Shown here in pieces: positions 55,234 through 64,000 of a stretch of 64,000 nt of DNA. Source of the stretch: Rachicladosporium sp. CCFEE 5018 (taxonomy: Eukaryota > Ascomycota > Dothideomycetes > Cladosporiales > Cladosporiaceae). Within the stretch, counting starts at the first letter, position 1, and every line of letters starts with the position of its first letter. Under the pieces are notes generated by a model that saw nothing but the letters and a program-made list of their open reading frames with translations, ran no database searches and had not been told where the DNA came from. The stretch covers positions 1-64,000 of the forward strand of contig KZ111208.1 of assembly GCA_002077045.2 (NCBI GenBank). The letters run 5' to 3'. The position numbers and the translations under genes were made by a program.

Positions 55234-55921
55234 ATGTCTCCACCGCCTCAGGATCCCCTCCTCGCCCAGGTTGGCGGACTCGGTCGATTATGCGGCTGCC
55301 CTCCAGAAGCCCGGATGTGCTTCGACGGAACCCTTCATCCTGTCCATGGCGAGTTCACTTCGGCCTATCCACCACTTGCCTGCGCCCTTGATGCAGCTTG
55401 CCGTTACGTCGGCAATCGATCCTACGATGGTCAAGACAGTGTCATGTCCTTCAACAATAGTCGTGGTCAAGTCCAAGTCTCATGCGTCGATATCCGATCT
55501 CCGGGTCCGGTGGACAACACATCAACCCATCCAAGGCAGGCTCGAGGCGCGAACCCGTCGATCAATACAACGATCGGATCAACCTCTCAATGGACTTCAT
55601 CATCGTTGAGGAATACGACACCTATCCAGGGTCGGCACTCTCAGTCAACCTCCATCACCCTCATTCCTGCGATGCAGTCCGGTCCAGTATGTCTCCCACG
55701 CTTAGAGCACGTTCGAATCGGAGTCAGACCCCTTAATCAATCGGTACTGACATCGTCCAACTTAGATCCAAAGCTATAGCATGTCCCAATGGTTTGACGA
55801 CCCCAACAACATCCCTGCCCACCACCGCAACTATGGCAACGATTGGCGATATACTAGCGTTCATCTACCTGGCATATCAGTTGACTGCAAGCCGTCAGGA
55901 AGTTGGCCAAGGTCGGGGTAG
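55234..55921 (+). CDS. GGxGRLC-family small protein, copy B, 202 aa
   Basis: Two exons: 55234-55686 and 55766-55921. The 79-nt intron (GTATGT donor, CTGAC branch, TTAG acceptor) lies after the codons for MQSGP, the family position. The start MSPPPQDPLLAQVGGLGRLC is followed by GC, the spacer PPEARM, a third Cys, FDG and HPVH, giving the C-x-C-x6-C and His pattern. The second exon gives IQSYSMSQWFDDPNNIPAHH. Unlike the other copies, it does not stop after this motif: the frame runs on for about 32 more residues (RNYGNDWRYTSVHLPG and beyond) and the last exon is 156 nt, not 81. That suggests loss of the ancestral stop or fusion to neighbouring sequence. Function unknown. Confidence 0.72.
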
Positions 55922-56005
55922 TAGCCATGGACATGTAGTTGTTCATATACCTGGATTACCGGATGATAGATATCTGGCTGGACACTCGCCAGAGTCGCTA
56001 GAGCT
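55840..56005 (+). pseudogene. Possible remnant of an Est1-domain gene
   Basis: In the frame beginning at ATG 55794, bases around 55850-55890 encode ILAFIYLAYQLTA, which matches MLSFIYLAYQMMA of the Est1-domain protein 3 kb upstream at 9 of 13 residues. A weaker IPGLPD (intact gene VPGFTD) follows after about 25 unrelated residues, and no clear similarity continues further. The piece overlaps the copy B tail in another frame. It is short, so chance cannot be excluded. Confidence 0.4.
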
Positions 56006-57348
56006 GTGTGTTGGCGATACTGTCGACGGGTGGAGGACGTGCTGGACCATCTCGCTTGAGTTTGACGCTGACAGTATCGAAACTTGCCAAGGGGAGGAAG
56101 GACCGAAAACGTGAACCGAGAATGCGAGACAAGAGTGGAATATACGATGAATCATGATAAGAAACGTCCTCCAGCATCCATAGCAAAACCATCTATATTT
56201 GGTTGCATCTTCTCCTGTAGATGTGGTCGAACCGGTCTGTCATATCATGTGTCCATGAGGCCATGTCAAATGTGCTTCGTCGTCCTATATATTTCGAGCC
56301 CGAAACTTGTGAGGCGTGGGGTGATGGTACATGCACCCCCCGTGATGGTGGTGGTGGTGATGTCGATAGTGATCGAAACGCGATTTGGCGCAAAGTATGC
56401 GTCATTACCTCGACCGCAGTCCCAGCCGATGTGAGTGAAGATCTAGTCTTGTAGTGCAATTCGAAGTGATGCCCTCCGAAGTGAGATACTTACGTGTCGA
56501 TACCTCCGCTGTGAACGACGACCGCTCTACACTCAACAGGCTCTGCACTGGATGACACGAGCAACAAGGAGGGTGCACCAAATGACGAGGTCCGCGCCCC
56601 GGGTCGCCAAGTTTCGTCCTATGATGGATCCACGACGACGTGGCTCCTTTGATCTGGAAAGCGCTGCTGCGGAAGAACGAAGGCGGCTGTACAGGGTCTG
56701 ATCATGGGGGCGGTGGCGGGCGTCAGGAAGACCACAGCACGACCTGACGTGCCGGTCACGTGCTCGATCTAGCGCTTCAACGACGTCGAAATCGCAGAAT
56801 GCTTCGTCGATGGAGTGACACAATGGTCTGTGGGAACTTGCAACAGATTATGCTGAAGCCATACCTTATCACATGGTACGTCCGTATAATCCTTGTACAT
56901 GATCCAGCAGAATTCTGGACGCTGATGCCGTAGTCAAGGCTATTGACCGTATGTAATCGCCGTTGTGCGGAGTCTGGCAGCCTTTCAGAAATCTGACGAG
57001 AGGCGGGAGCGGAAGCCCTCGAACGCGAACGACGAGGCAACTGTTGCGGACGCACGGGGCGCCATGACGAAAGCCAAAATCCGGGGTAAGTTGCGATGGC
57101 GAGCCTGTCTCGGTCTTTCGCCAAGAACATATGGGTGTCCGTGCACTGCGCGTTCATGTTCGAAAAGTGCAATCATGTCTCAACAGCAGTCTCACCGAAC
57201 ACATTTTCATATATCTTGCACCAGTCCTCATCATGTCTCCAACTCAAATTCGATCAAGCCATCGTTCATCGTTCATCGTTCGCGCAAAGCTCCTCAAGCG
57301 CCTCCACGTGTTTAGACATACACATATCTCACACCCATCGGGCCAATC
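56006..57348. other. Interval between family copies B and A
   Basis: Short frames only. A TATA-like CATATAT (about 57210-57216) lies about 140 nt before the copy A start. No gene is supported. Confidence 0.4.
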
Positions 57349-58015
57349 ATGCCTATCGTAACGAACACTGAGCCTGCCTCAACACCAATGGCGCCAACAC
57401 TTCGCCATCGCTCTGCCCCTTCCGACCCACTGCTCGCCCATACCGGAGGACTCGGTCGACTATGTTCCTGCTCTGCTGAAGCACTACTGTGCTTCGACGG
57501 CCTACCGCATCCGCTCCATGGGCCGTTCGCCTCGAATATCCTACCGCGTGCCTGCGCGTTCGACAACTTGTGTATGGTCGACCACGATCAACCATACGGC
57601 GTACGTCCTACGAACGTCATGGTCGATACGCAGGGTCGACCCTCAATGGCACTCGTCGATGTTCGAGCCTCGATGCCGTCGACCACTATGACGATCAACG
57701 CTGGCCATGGTCGAGCTTCGATGTCATTCATTGACACGACGTCCTATCCAAGCCTTCCTCAGCAATCAATGCTGCACAGACCTCGCACGGTCAGGTCGGG
57801 ACAGGGAACAAGGTCGACGTCAGATCCTCAGCTTCTTCCATTGCAAGCTGGTCCGGTAAGCATCCTCTCCTCTTCAATCTTAATTGTAGTAACAGTCTGT
57901 CGTCCAGTATATATGCTGACCCATTGTCATACAGGTCCGGAGCTATGCCATGGCACAGTGGCTGGACAGCCTTGACAACATCCCGGCGGAGCTGCGTCGT
58001 CGATCATCGTCCTGA
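57349..58015 (+). CDS. GGxGRLC-family small protein, copy A, 195 aa
   Basis: Two exons: 57349-57855 and 57935-58015 (81 nt). The 79-nt intron (GTAAGC donor, CTGAC branch, ACAG acceptor) follows the codons for LQAGP and has the same length as that of copy B. The first exon carries SDPLLAHTGGLGRLCSCSAE, then ALL, a third Cys, FDGLPHPLHG and a later Cys in PRACAFDNLC. The middle has short imperfect repeats built on xxMxxVDxxxxxSM (MVDTQGRPSMALVDVRASM; RASMSFIDTT). The last exon reads VRSYAMAQWLDSLDNIPAEL followed by RRRSSS. There is no signal peptide or transmembrane helix. This copy looks fully intact and is the best reference for the family. Function unknown. Confidence 0.75.
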
Positions 58016-58244
58016 TGGATGCCAGTATTCTTCGACCTGGCCCATTCGATGACGGTAGGCCACGGGAGATGTCGTCGACTGGTCGGAGGGAGGAAGCGAG
58101 GCGGGCGAGAGTGACGCTGTCTTCGATGCCCTCGTACGAGGTCGCGTGATTGGCGGCAGCACCACCACCAACATCAGCGAAAGCAGAGTTCTGCCATGAT
58201 CATGTTCGCTCTCATTAGCGAATCAACACATGACCGTCCAATGG

Positions 58245-59816
58245 TCACCCCAAAAACCCTCTCACCGCCCCGCCAACCCCCTCAAGATCAAGCAGAAAGG
58301 TATCATGCCCGAACAAACTCCTCTCTTCCCCAAGCTCAACATGCGTCACATCCCTATTGCCACCCTCCTTTAGCGCATTCGCAATCTCGCGTTGCTGGAA
58401 AGCCGGGAACAGCAGGTCAGTCGAAACACCCAGCACAAGGATAGGGTGGTTCTTCAGCGGGGCAAGTCCAGCGATCAAGTCGGCGGGGACGGAGGACTCT
58501 GAGGTTGGTGTGGCCGGCAAGGCTTCGGACGAAGCAACATCAGGAGACGTTTCCTCGTACGGCTTGTCTGGTAGGTCGAGCGTACATGCATCCGCTGCAC
58601 TCGTCGTAGTAGCCTTATCCGCACTCCTCAACTTCCACGCATTTCCTTCCCTCCTCTCCCTAGTCGCACTCTGCATCTCCGCGCCCAGATCAAACAAATC
58701 CATAGCCTTACTCACATACAACAGACTATTCGCGTCAAACTCCAAACACCACTTCTCCCCTGCGTGGTCCAAATACGTCTCAATCAAGAAATCCGGACAC
58801 AGCGCCGGCGGCTTAGAGTCATCGACCCGCCGTCGCCCGAACCGTGCTTCCCATTCGGGACCGCTGCGATAAGTGATCGTGGCGATCTCACGCGCGAGTT
58901 TCATCCCGGTGTGGGGAGGGAGGGAAGTATAGTAGTTCCCTCTCGTAGAAGACCAAGCGGGGTCATGAATGAGGACTTGCCGTTGCGTATGTCGCATAGC
59001 TATGCTATACGGATGACTCCGCGCGCAGCCGGAGATCGAGACAATCCTCCCCACCCTCTCAGGTGCCATGAGTGAGATAGCAAGTGACTGCATCCCGCCC
59101 ATACTGCTCCCGACGCTGGCGTAGAGTTTGTCGATGCCAAGATTGTCGAGCAGTGAGTACTGTGCGCGGACCATATCGGCCATTGTCAGGATAGGGAAAG
59201 AAGTGCCGTAGTGCTTTCCCGTCAACGGCGAGATGGAGGATGGCCCAGTGCTGCCATAACACCCTCCCAGTACGTTCGTACAGATCACAAAGTACCTATC
59301 CGTGTCTATCGGTGCGCCTGGACCGATAAAACGTTCCCACCACCCTGGCTTCGGATTCGACGGCGTGCTATGTGCATGGCTGCTCGCCGACAACCCAGTA
59401 TGTAGCAAGATAGCATTACTCTTATCCTCATTCAGCGTGCCCCAAGTCTCGTACGCGATGTCGAAGCTCGGCAGCACGCCGCCCCAGTCTAGCAGTATGG
59501 GCTCATTGCTGTGGAAGGTCTCGTGCTCGCCGGCTGTGTAGCTTGGCTCGGGGCCTTCGAGGAAGCGCTTGCTGTGCAATTTCTCTGTCTTGGCTTCGAC
59601 TTTATCTAGGCATGGGAATGAGAGGGGCGTGTTCTCGATGGCTGGAATTACAGTGTCGACTTCAGCGATACGCTGGTGTGCAGCAGCCTGAGAGGCAATC
59701 TTGCTTGCGCCGTGGAGGCATCGTGGGGTGGGGAGGGAGCGGACCCGAGGATTCGTTTTGCGGGCAGAGCGTGTAATGCTGCGCGAGATAGCCGCGCAGG
59801 ATCTGGGGACGCTCAT
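58245..59816 (-). CDS. cysA: Mitochondrial serine O-acetyltransferase, CysA type (MetX-like alpha/beta hydrolase), 523 aa
   Basis: ATG 59814-59816 (MSVPRSCAAISRSITRSARK) gives an Arg/Ser-rich mitochondrial presequence; the open frame continues upstream only through non-ATG codons. The enzyme has the homoserine acetyltransferase fold. Catalytic residues are visible: nucleophile Ser238 in VGSSMGGMQ, Asp467 in VSTDLLFP and His504 in LFGHDTF. The fungal MetX group contains homoserine O-acetyltransferases (Met2) and serine O-acetyltransferases (A. nidulans cysA, S. pombe cys2). The segments LSASSHAHSTPSNPKPGWWE and CTNVLGGCYGSTGPSS with a presequence fit the CysA type. It would make O-acetylserine from serine and acetyl-CoA for cysteine synthesis. 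A Thr/Ser/Glu-rich insert (about 405-450) interrupts the fold before the catalytic Asp. Met2 function is a weaker alternative. Confidence 0.88.
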   Translation of the reverse strand: MSVPRSCAAISRSITRSARKTNPRVRSLPTPRCLHGASKIASQAAAHQRIAEVDTVIPAIENTPLSFPCLDKVEAKTEKLHSKRFLEGPEPSYTAGEHETFHSNEPILLDWGGVLPSFDIAYETWGTLNEDKSNAILLHTGLSASSHAHSTPSNPKPGWWERFIGPGAPIDTDRYFVICTNVLGGCYGSTGPSSISPLTGKHYGTSFPILTMADMVRAQYSLLDNLGIDKLYASVGSSMGGMQSLAISLMAPERVGRIVSISGCARSHPYSIAMRHTQRQVLIHDPAWSSTRGNYYTSLPPHTGMKLAREIATITYRSGPEWEARFGRRRVDDSKPPALCPDFLIETYLDHAGEKWCLEFDANSLLYVSKAMDLFDLGAEMQSATRERREGNAWKLRSADKATTTSAADACTLDLPDKPYEETSPDVASSEALPATPTSESSVPADLIAGLAPLKNHPILVLGVSTDLLFPAFQQREIANALKEGGNRDVTHVELGEERSLFGHDTFLLDLEGVGGAVRGFLG

Positions 59817-60188
59817 GTTGTTCTGTATGCTACAGTATGACAAGCGAGCAGCTCAGTGCAGAATGAACATCGTAGGACCAAAGTGCATTTCTCAGCAGCC
59901 AAAAAAGTCCCGAAGCACGCAATTGCGGGCGAGGTTCTAGGCTCACACAAGCGTTGCGGTATACCTTGGAATGTCAACGAACGAGACAACACATTCAACA
60001 CATGCATTCGACTGGAGCGCATGAAACGGTTTTACAAAGGACTTGGTGACGCTTCAATGCTGTATATGCTCTGCCGTATCATTCATCCATCCCATATATA
60101 CTGCTCAGATCTAGTCCATCATCGTACAGATCCCAGCGCATAAATGTGTACACCCGATACGCAACGCCATAACCCCAATGCTGCAACA
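59817..60188. other. Interval upstream of cysA
   Basis: This carries the cysA promoter and the 3' end of the MFS gene. Nothing else was recognised. Confidence 0.45.
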
Positions 60189-62126
60189 CTACTGAGTTGA
60201 AGTGATACCCAGGTAAGCCAGAGAGCTCGCGAAAGCTGCCGTCACGGCGCCAACAAGAGGCCCGCCAACGCTCTTCTGTCGCTTGCGTGGTTGAGATGCA
60301 TCTCCGTCAAAGGGATCACCGTCTTCCTCATCGACAGCAGAAGCCGGTACGGCAGTCTTGTCGTCCTGAAGGTATACTATCGACCATGTCAGCAACAATC
60401 CCACACTGTAGGCGAACCTGGTCAAGCACTCACCATGCGGCCTCACAAACCAAGTCAATACGAAGGCCACCCCAAACGTACTCGTCAAACAAACAAACAC
60501 AGTCTGCGTGAACTTCCCAACAGTAGCGGCATAAATCGCGCTGAAGACCGTCGGCGCTACGACCCTAGCCAGCGCGTGCAGCAACCCACTCGCTCCAAGC
60601 AACTGCCCAGTCTGATCCGCAGGCACATGCTTCGTAAGCGCAGACTGCAGCACCGGGCTCCCAATCCCACCAATAGCCGCCACAGTGCCGGAGAGTATCA
60701 TCATATTGCCGCTGCGCGCGAGAGTGTAGCCCAGGTAGCCCAAAGTGTCAAACAAAACCGCGACGCGGATAATGGATAAGTCGAAATTATCGCTTCCAGA
60801 AGCTTTACTTTGCTTCGGCCCACCTGGCTTGCCTCGCACAAGCCTTGTGAGCAAAGGCATGACGACCAGCAAGCAGAACACGCGGCAAATATTGACTATA
60901 CTAATAAAACGCGCGGACTCGAAGGTCTTCCAGCCAAATTGATAGTTCGTGTAGATGATCACTACAGTCATCGAGCCCATGGCCACGCCGAACATGATCG
61001 TGTCGACTGCTGCCAAGACCACCAGGTTTGAACGGAGGCGGTTTGAAGAACCGGAGCCAGTAGGCCAGAGCACCTTTAGCGGTGCGAAGAGGTTGAAGCT
61101 GCGCAGCTGATTCACCCAGTCCAGATTCTCATCCATGTCGCGTTTCGCTATCGCATGCTTCGCTCTTGCAGCATGCTGGCGTTTCGCAGACAGCGACTCC
61201 GGGACGACCAATGCGATGAAGCAGATGAAGAAGATGTGCACTGCCAGCAGGATGTAGAACATAATCACGATCTTGCCCGTCCACTTGACGATATAGCCAG
61301 CTAGGATCGGTCCTAGAGCAACGCCGCTGAAGAGACAGCCGTGTATGTAGCCAAACGCCACGTTCCGCTGTGATGCAGGTACAGTGTCCGTAGCGTAGGC
61401 GTTCACAATCGCCATGGCGACTATGAATGAGCCGGTCAGGCCGTCCAATGCAGAGCCCAGCAGTAACCACTCAACGCGGAAAGTATCCGGGTGCAGCGCC
61501 GCGACAATCGTAAATATCTCGTTCGCGATCGTGCCAAAACTCGTGATGATCAGAATCTTCTTGCGCCCATACCGATCGCTCAGCGCGCCCAACCTCGGAC
61601 TCGTCACAGCTGAGATCAGCCCCGATATCAACCCAATCCACAGCGTGAACAGCGTAACCTTACTCGACACCTCCGGAATGCGGCATTGGTCGTTATTCGA
61701 GCCTCCCGTGAAATCCACCGGCACCATCGTGAAACCTGGCTCTGTTGCCGCGCGCTCATCGTAGTATTCCTTGCAAACCAATTGCACGATCAGATTGATC
61801 TTAGGTGACATTGAACCTCCGAACGCCAATGCCATCAGCAAGAAAGGTGCAAGCACCCATATCAGATTTGGTCGTTTGTGCCATGGTAGATGTGCAAAGT
61901 CATCGCCGCCGGACCAGCTTTCTTTGCGGTTGTCATATTTTCGGGGTAGGAGGGGGGAGTCTTCGCTGGGCTCCTCATCCTCCGCGGACGGGAGTTGGGT
62001 GGTGATTGAGAGATCGTTGCCGCCGTTTACGGGCTTTGTGTCGCCATTGCGTTGTCGCCTGCCGCGCTCTTGTTCTCGTCGCTCCAAGTCCATCTCCGTG
62101 TCAATCTCGTGCTCGGCGGGCTCCAT
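60189..62126 (-). CDS. Major facilitator superfamily transporter, 626 aa
   Basis: Two exons, 60434-62126 and 60189-60376. The 57-nt intron (GTGAGT donor, CTGAC branch, TAG acceptor) is in frame, so unspliced reading adds 19 residues (645 aa). The N-terminus is about 90 residues of hydrophilic sequence with a dileucine-like DSPLLPR. About twelve transmembrane helices follow, with MFS motif A (GALSDRYGRKK) after the second. A long cytosolic loop divides the two halves (about 330-370). The second half has GSPVLQSALTKHVPADQTGQ, resembling the TetA-like fungal group. The C-terminal tail has an acidic patch, then basic RKRQKS and one more hydrophobic stretch. The substrate is not evident; drug or metabolite efflux, or vacuolar transport, are both possible. 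There is no cluster context to decide. Confidence 0.88.
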   Translation of the reverse strand: MEPAEHEIDTEMDLERREQERGRRQRNGDTKPVNGGNDLSITTQLPSAEDEEPSEDSPLLPRKYDNRKESWSGGDDFAHLPWHKRPNLIWVLAPFLLMALAFGGSMSPKINLIVQLVCKEYYDERAATEPGFTMVPVDFTGGSNNDQCRIPEVSSKVTLFTLWIGLISGLISAVTSPRLGALSDRYGRKKILIITSFGTIANEIFTIVAALHPDTFRVEWLLLGSALDGLTGSFIVAMAIVNAYATDTVPASQRNVAFGYIHGCLFSGVALGPILAGYIVKWTGKIVIMFYILLAVHIFFICFIALVVPESLSAKRQHAARAKHAIAKRDMDENLDWVNQLRSFNLFAPLKVLWPTGSGSSNRLRSNLVVLAAVDTIMFGVAMGSMTVVIIYTNYQFGWKTFESARFISIVNICRVFCLLVVMPLLTRLVRGKPGGPKQSKASGSDNFDLSIIRVAVLFDTLGYLGYTLARSGNMMILSGTVAAIGGIGSPVLQSALTKHVPADQTGQLLGASGLLHALARVVAPTVFSAIYAATVGKFTQTVFVCLTSTFGVAFVLTWFVRPHGECLTRFAYSVGLLLTWSIVYLQDDKTAVPASAVDEEDGDPFDGDASQPRKRQKSVGGPLVGAVTAAFASSLAYLGITSTQ

Positions 62127-63000
62127 CGTTGTGGCCGGACCGTATATACCAATGCGCTTTCAGGGCTATCGCATGGCTGAGGATGCTAGGTGGGTGGCGA
62201 GTCGCTCGTCGTGAATGACATCTCTAGGACCTGTCAGGCATTACAGTAGCCCAAAAGAGCAATGATGTGGAGCAGCAAAGGAGTGTATGGAATGTGGACG
62301 TGCAGACATGCGAGCGCCACGTTATCAAGAAAGTAAGCATCATGACCGTATGCGAGGTGCAGCCTTATCTCCGTACCAAAAGCGCGGGTGTGGCTCGTGG
62401 GTTTCAAGATTCTCTTCCGATCCTCTGGAAGGCACGACTATTGCGCCTTCCACTACGCTATTTCATATCTACCTAGGACTCGTGGCTGGTCTCTTTGACC
62501 CATAGACACTCAGACGCAACCTCCGGTTCCACGTGGATATCGCTATCTTCTCACGGCGATTTTCTCTTGCCCAATGCGGATGACGGAGAGATCTGAGATC
62601 TGTGACGCCACACACGGATATCGGGATAACTTGAACGGAGTACCGACAGCTATCAATCGCCGGCCAACCGTCATATGCGTTCGCCGAATTGATGGTCTCC
62701 GAAGCCAGCTCCTCGAAGGCCCATCGCATTGGCCACTGCAAAAATCAGTGCACTCCAAGATGCAGCTATCTTGGCCAATGATGTACGACCTTTCAAAGCT
62801 CAGTAACTCGTATTTCACATCCGGGATTCCACACAGTGAGGTGAGGTGCTGTAATTGACGCCAAGCGGTTCGCACCTGCCCAAAAGTCTAACGTCTGTTT
62901 ACAGACCAGACGAAACGTCGTCAACACATCATGGCATGAAAATGGCAAAAGAAGACGGCGCGTTAAATTCATTCTACGTTGCCCTTGAGGAGACCGCGAA
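62127..63000. other. Interval between the MFS gene and the tRNA
   Basis: It contains the MFS promoter. Short frames on both strands show no motif. No gene is supported. Confidence 0.45.
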
Positions 63001-63072
63001 TACTTTAACGGGGGATCGAACCCCGGACCTTGTCCGTGTGAAGGACACGTCATACCACTAGACCATTAAAGC
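63001..63072 (-). tRNA. tRNA-Val(CAC): tRNA-Val, anticodon CAC
   Basis: The minus strand folds into a full cloverleaf of 72 nt without intron. The acceptor stem pairs GCTTTAA with TTAAAGT (one G-U pair), with A as discriminator. The D-arm is GTC/GAC around TAGTGGTAT. The anticodon stem TGTCC/GGACA encloses the loop TTCACAC, giving anticodon CAC. The T-arm is CGGGG/CCCCG with loop TTCGATC. The internal pol III boxes match well: A box TGGTCTAGTGG and B box GGTTCGATCC. A short T-run downstream (near 62945) may terminate transcription. It decodes GUG valine codons. Confidence 0.95.
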
Positions 63073-63386
63073 TGTGTTGAGAGGATGCCGGTCTTTTTCG
63101 TATATGTTACTAAACGAAACTCCTGCCCAGCTGTACAGTCGAAGACTCAAACTCTTCTCACGGCCGCAACGATTAGACCGTCAACGGTTACTAAGGCGAA
63201 TAGCTGGAGGCAACGCAAGTGTGTAGCAAGCCGATCCAAGCAAGCATATCTGATCATCCGTCGTGGAGACCAATATCACAATCGTTGTAACGAGATATGA
63301 TGCTCGATCAGCCAGATCTCCAGCGCTGTCGTAGCAATCATATAAGTCGAGCACAGATCCTGCTTCGTCGTCTCGCATCGCGTTGC
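63073..63386. other. Interval between the tRNA and a small hypothetical gene
   Basis: The frame of the next gene is open upstream of its chosen ATG, so an earlier start at 63297 (GTG-less region preceding the ATG) is possible. Nothing else was recognised. Confidence 0.35.
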
Positions 63387-63824
63387 ATGTCCTCCCGCCA
63401 GTCCTTCATGAGTGAACCCAAGCCCTCCTTGCCTGATGAGAAACAGCAAGTGCCAAAGCCTTCATTCTGGTCACAATGCAGGGACTTCGCCGCCAATGCA
63501 TTTAGCTACCGCCCGGATTCTGCGCATTCAGAGTCAGAGCAGGAGTATCAGCGGCAATGGGATCTGCATATCTTAGCATCGACGCAGTTCCCAGAAGCGG
63601 CAACACACGCTTTCTCTGTGGGCAGGAATGGGTTAGCGGAGCATCTTCGACCGCCGGTGGGACCAGAGAAGGCACATGCTGAGAGCAGTGCTGAGGTTGA
63701 GAAATCTCCGCGACAAGAGAAAGGGAAGGGCGACGAAGGAAACGAAGAGGAGAACGGAGATGTTGAGAAAGCAAAGGGAAATCAGATATTACTTGGTCGA
63801 GAACCCGAAAGGTTGACAACTTGA
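63387..63824 (+). CDS. Small hypothetical protein, 145 aa
   Basis: ATG 63387 (MSSRQSFMSEPKPSLPDEKQ) starts a single-exon frame that ends with TGA at 63822-63824. The frame is also open back to 63297. A central segment (about 27-85) is the most protein-like: PSFWSQCRDFAANAFSYRPD, then EYQRQWDLHILASTQFPEAA, then THAFSVGRNGLAEHLRPP. The C-terminal 60 residues are Glu/Lys-rich and disordered. I do not recognise a family. The lack of introns and the short length leave doubt, but the aromatic, composition-balanced centre argues for a real gene. Confidence 0.45.
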   Translation: MSSRQSFMSEPKPSLPDEKQQVPKPSFWSQCRDFAANAFSYRPDSAHSESEQEYQRQWDLHILASTQFPEAATHAFSVGRNGLAEHLRPPVGPEKAHAESSAEVEKSPRQEKGKGDEGNEEENGDVEKAKGNQILLGREPERLTT

Positions 63825-64000
63825 CTCCTCATGTGCGGAATCGAGTGATGTCGTCCGATCTTGAAGTGGATCTCTTGTCTAATGATGCGGTGTGATTAGC
63901 AAGCACTTTCCGAAGTGTAGGGTAATCAAGATAGATGCAGCCACCGATTGGCAAGCATGCAATCGGCCATGCCAGAGCAAATCTGACCTTTACCAAGCCA

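Noticed and set aside
1..64000. CRISPR arrays, insertion sequences, long terminal repeats or a biosynthetic gene cluster
   Set aside because: No spaced repeats, terminal inverted repeats, transposase or integrase motifs, or PKS/NRPS/terpene synthase genes were seen on either strand.

Overview
The window is nuclear DNA from a filamentous ascomycete, most likely a Dothideomycete. Genes are split by short introns (about 50-125 nt, GTRAGT donors, CTRAC/CTAAT branch sites). The orthologues are typical of this group: a fungal Zn2Cys6 regulator, a GT69 mannosyltransferase, SAGA Sgf73, FHIP and a BAR-SH3 adaptor. There is no operon, CRISPR array or bacterial signal. The class assignment is inference from gene style, not from a database search.

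Layout. 1-18.9 kb is gene-dense: the 3' part of a Ubp12/USP-type deubiquitinase, a mitochondrial PPR-like protein, a cytochrome P450 convergent with a five-exon Zn2Cys6 regulator, a coiled-coil protein of unknown role, the PP1 regulator Sds22, and an Rvs167-like BAR-SH3 protein. 18.9-25 kb is gene-poor. It holds two members (D and C) of an unfamiliar small-protein family, a broken copy of part of the FHIP gene, and decayed coding-like sequence. 25-33.4 kb carries a Jsn1-type RRM-Pumilio protein and a RING-PH-VWA scaffold of the Far1/Ste5 type. 33.4-37.9 kb is nearly empty apart from one small Cys/His-rich ORF. 37.9-48.6 kb carries Tti1, Sgf73, a GT69 glycosyltransferase and FHIP. 48.6-58.2 kb is again gene-poor, with an Est1-domain protein, two more family members (B and A) and a possible Est1-domain remnant. 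58.2-64 kb holds a CysA-type serine O-acetyltransferase, an MFS transporter, tRNA-Val(CAC) and a small hypothetical gene.

The most interesting content is the four-copy family (A-D). Each copy has an N-terminal GG-x-GRLC-x-C-x6-C-x2-G-x2-H motif, a variable Ser/Thr-rich middle, one intron at the same place after a Q-x-GP motif, and a short last exon with a Trp-centred motif. That last exon is 81 nt in three of the four copies. The copies lie as two pairs in gene-poor segments that also contain broken fragments of genes found elsewhere in this window. I do not recognise the family.

Most other genes are conserved housekeeping or regulatory genes and show no local pathway clustering. The P450 and its neighbouring Zn2Cys6 regulator are the only pair that could plausibly act together. 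Spliced genes are given by their outer limits, with exon coordinates in the evidence.
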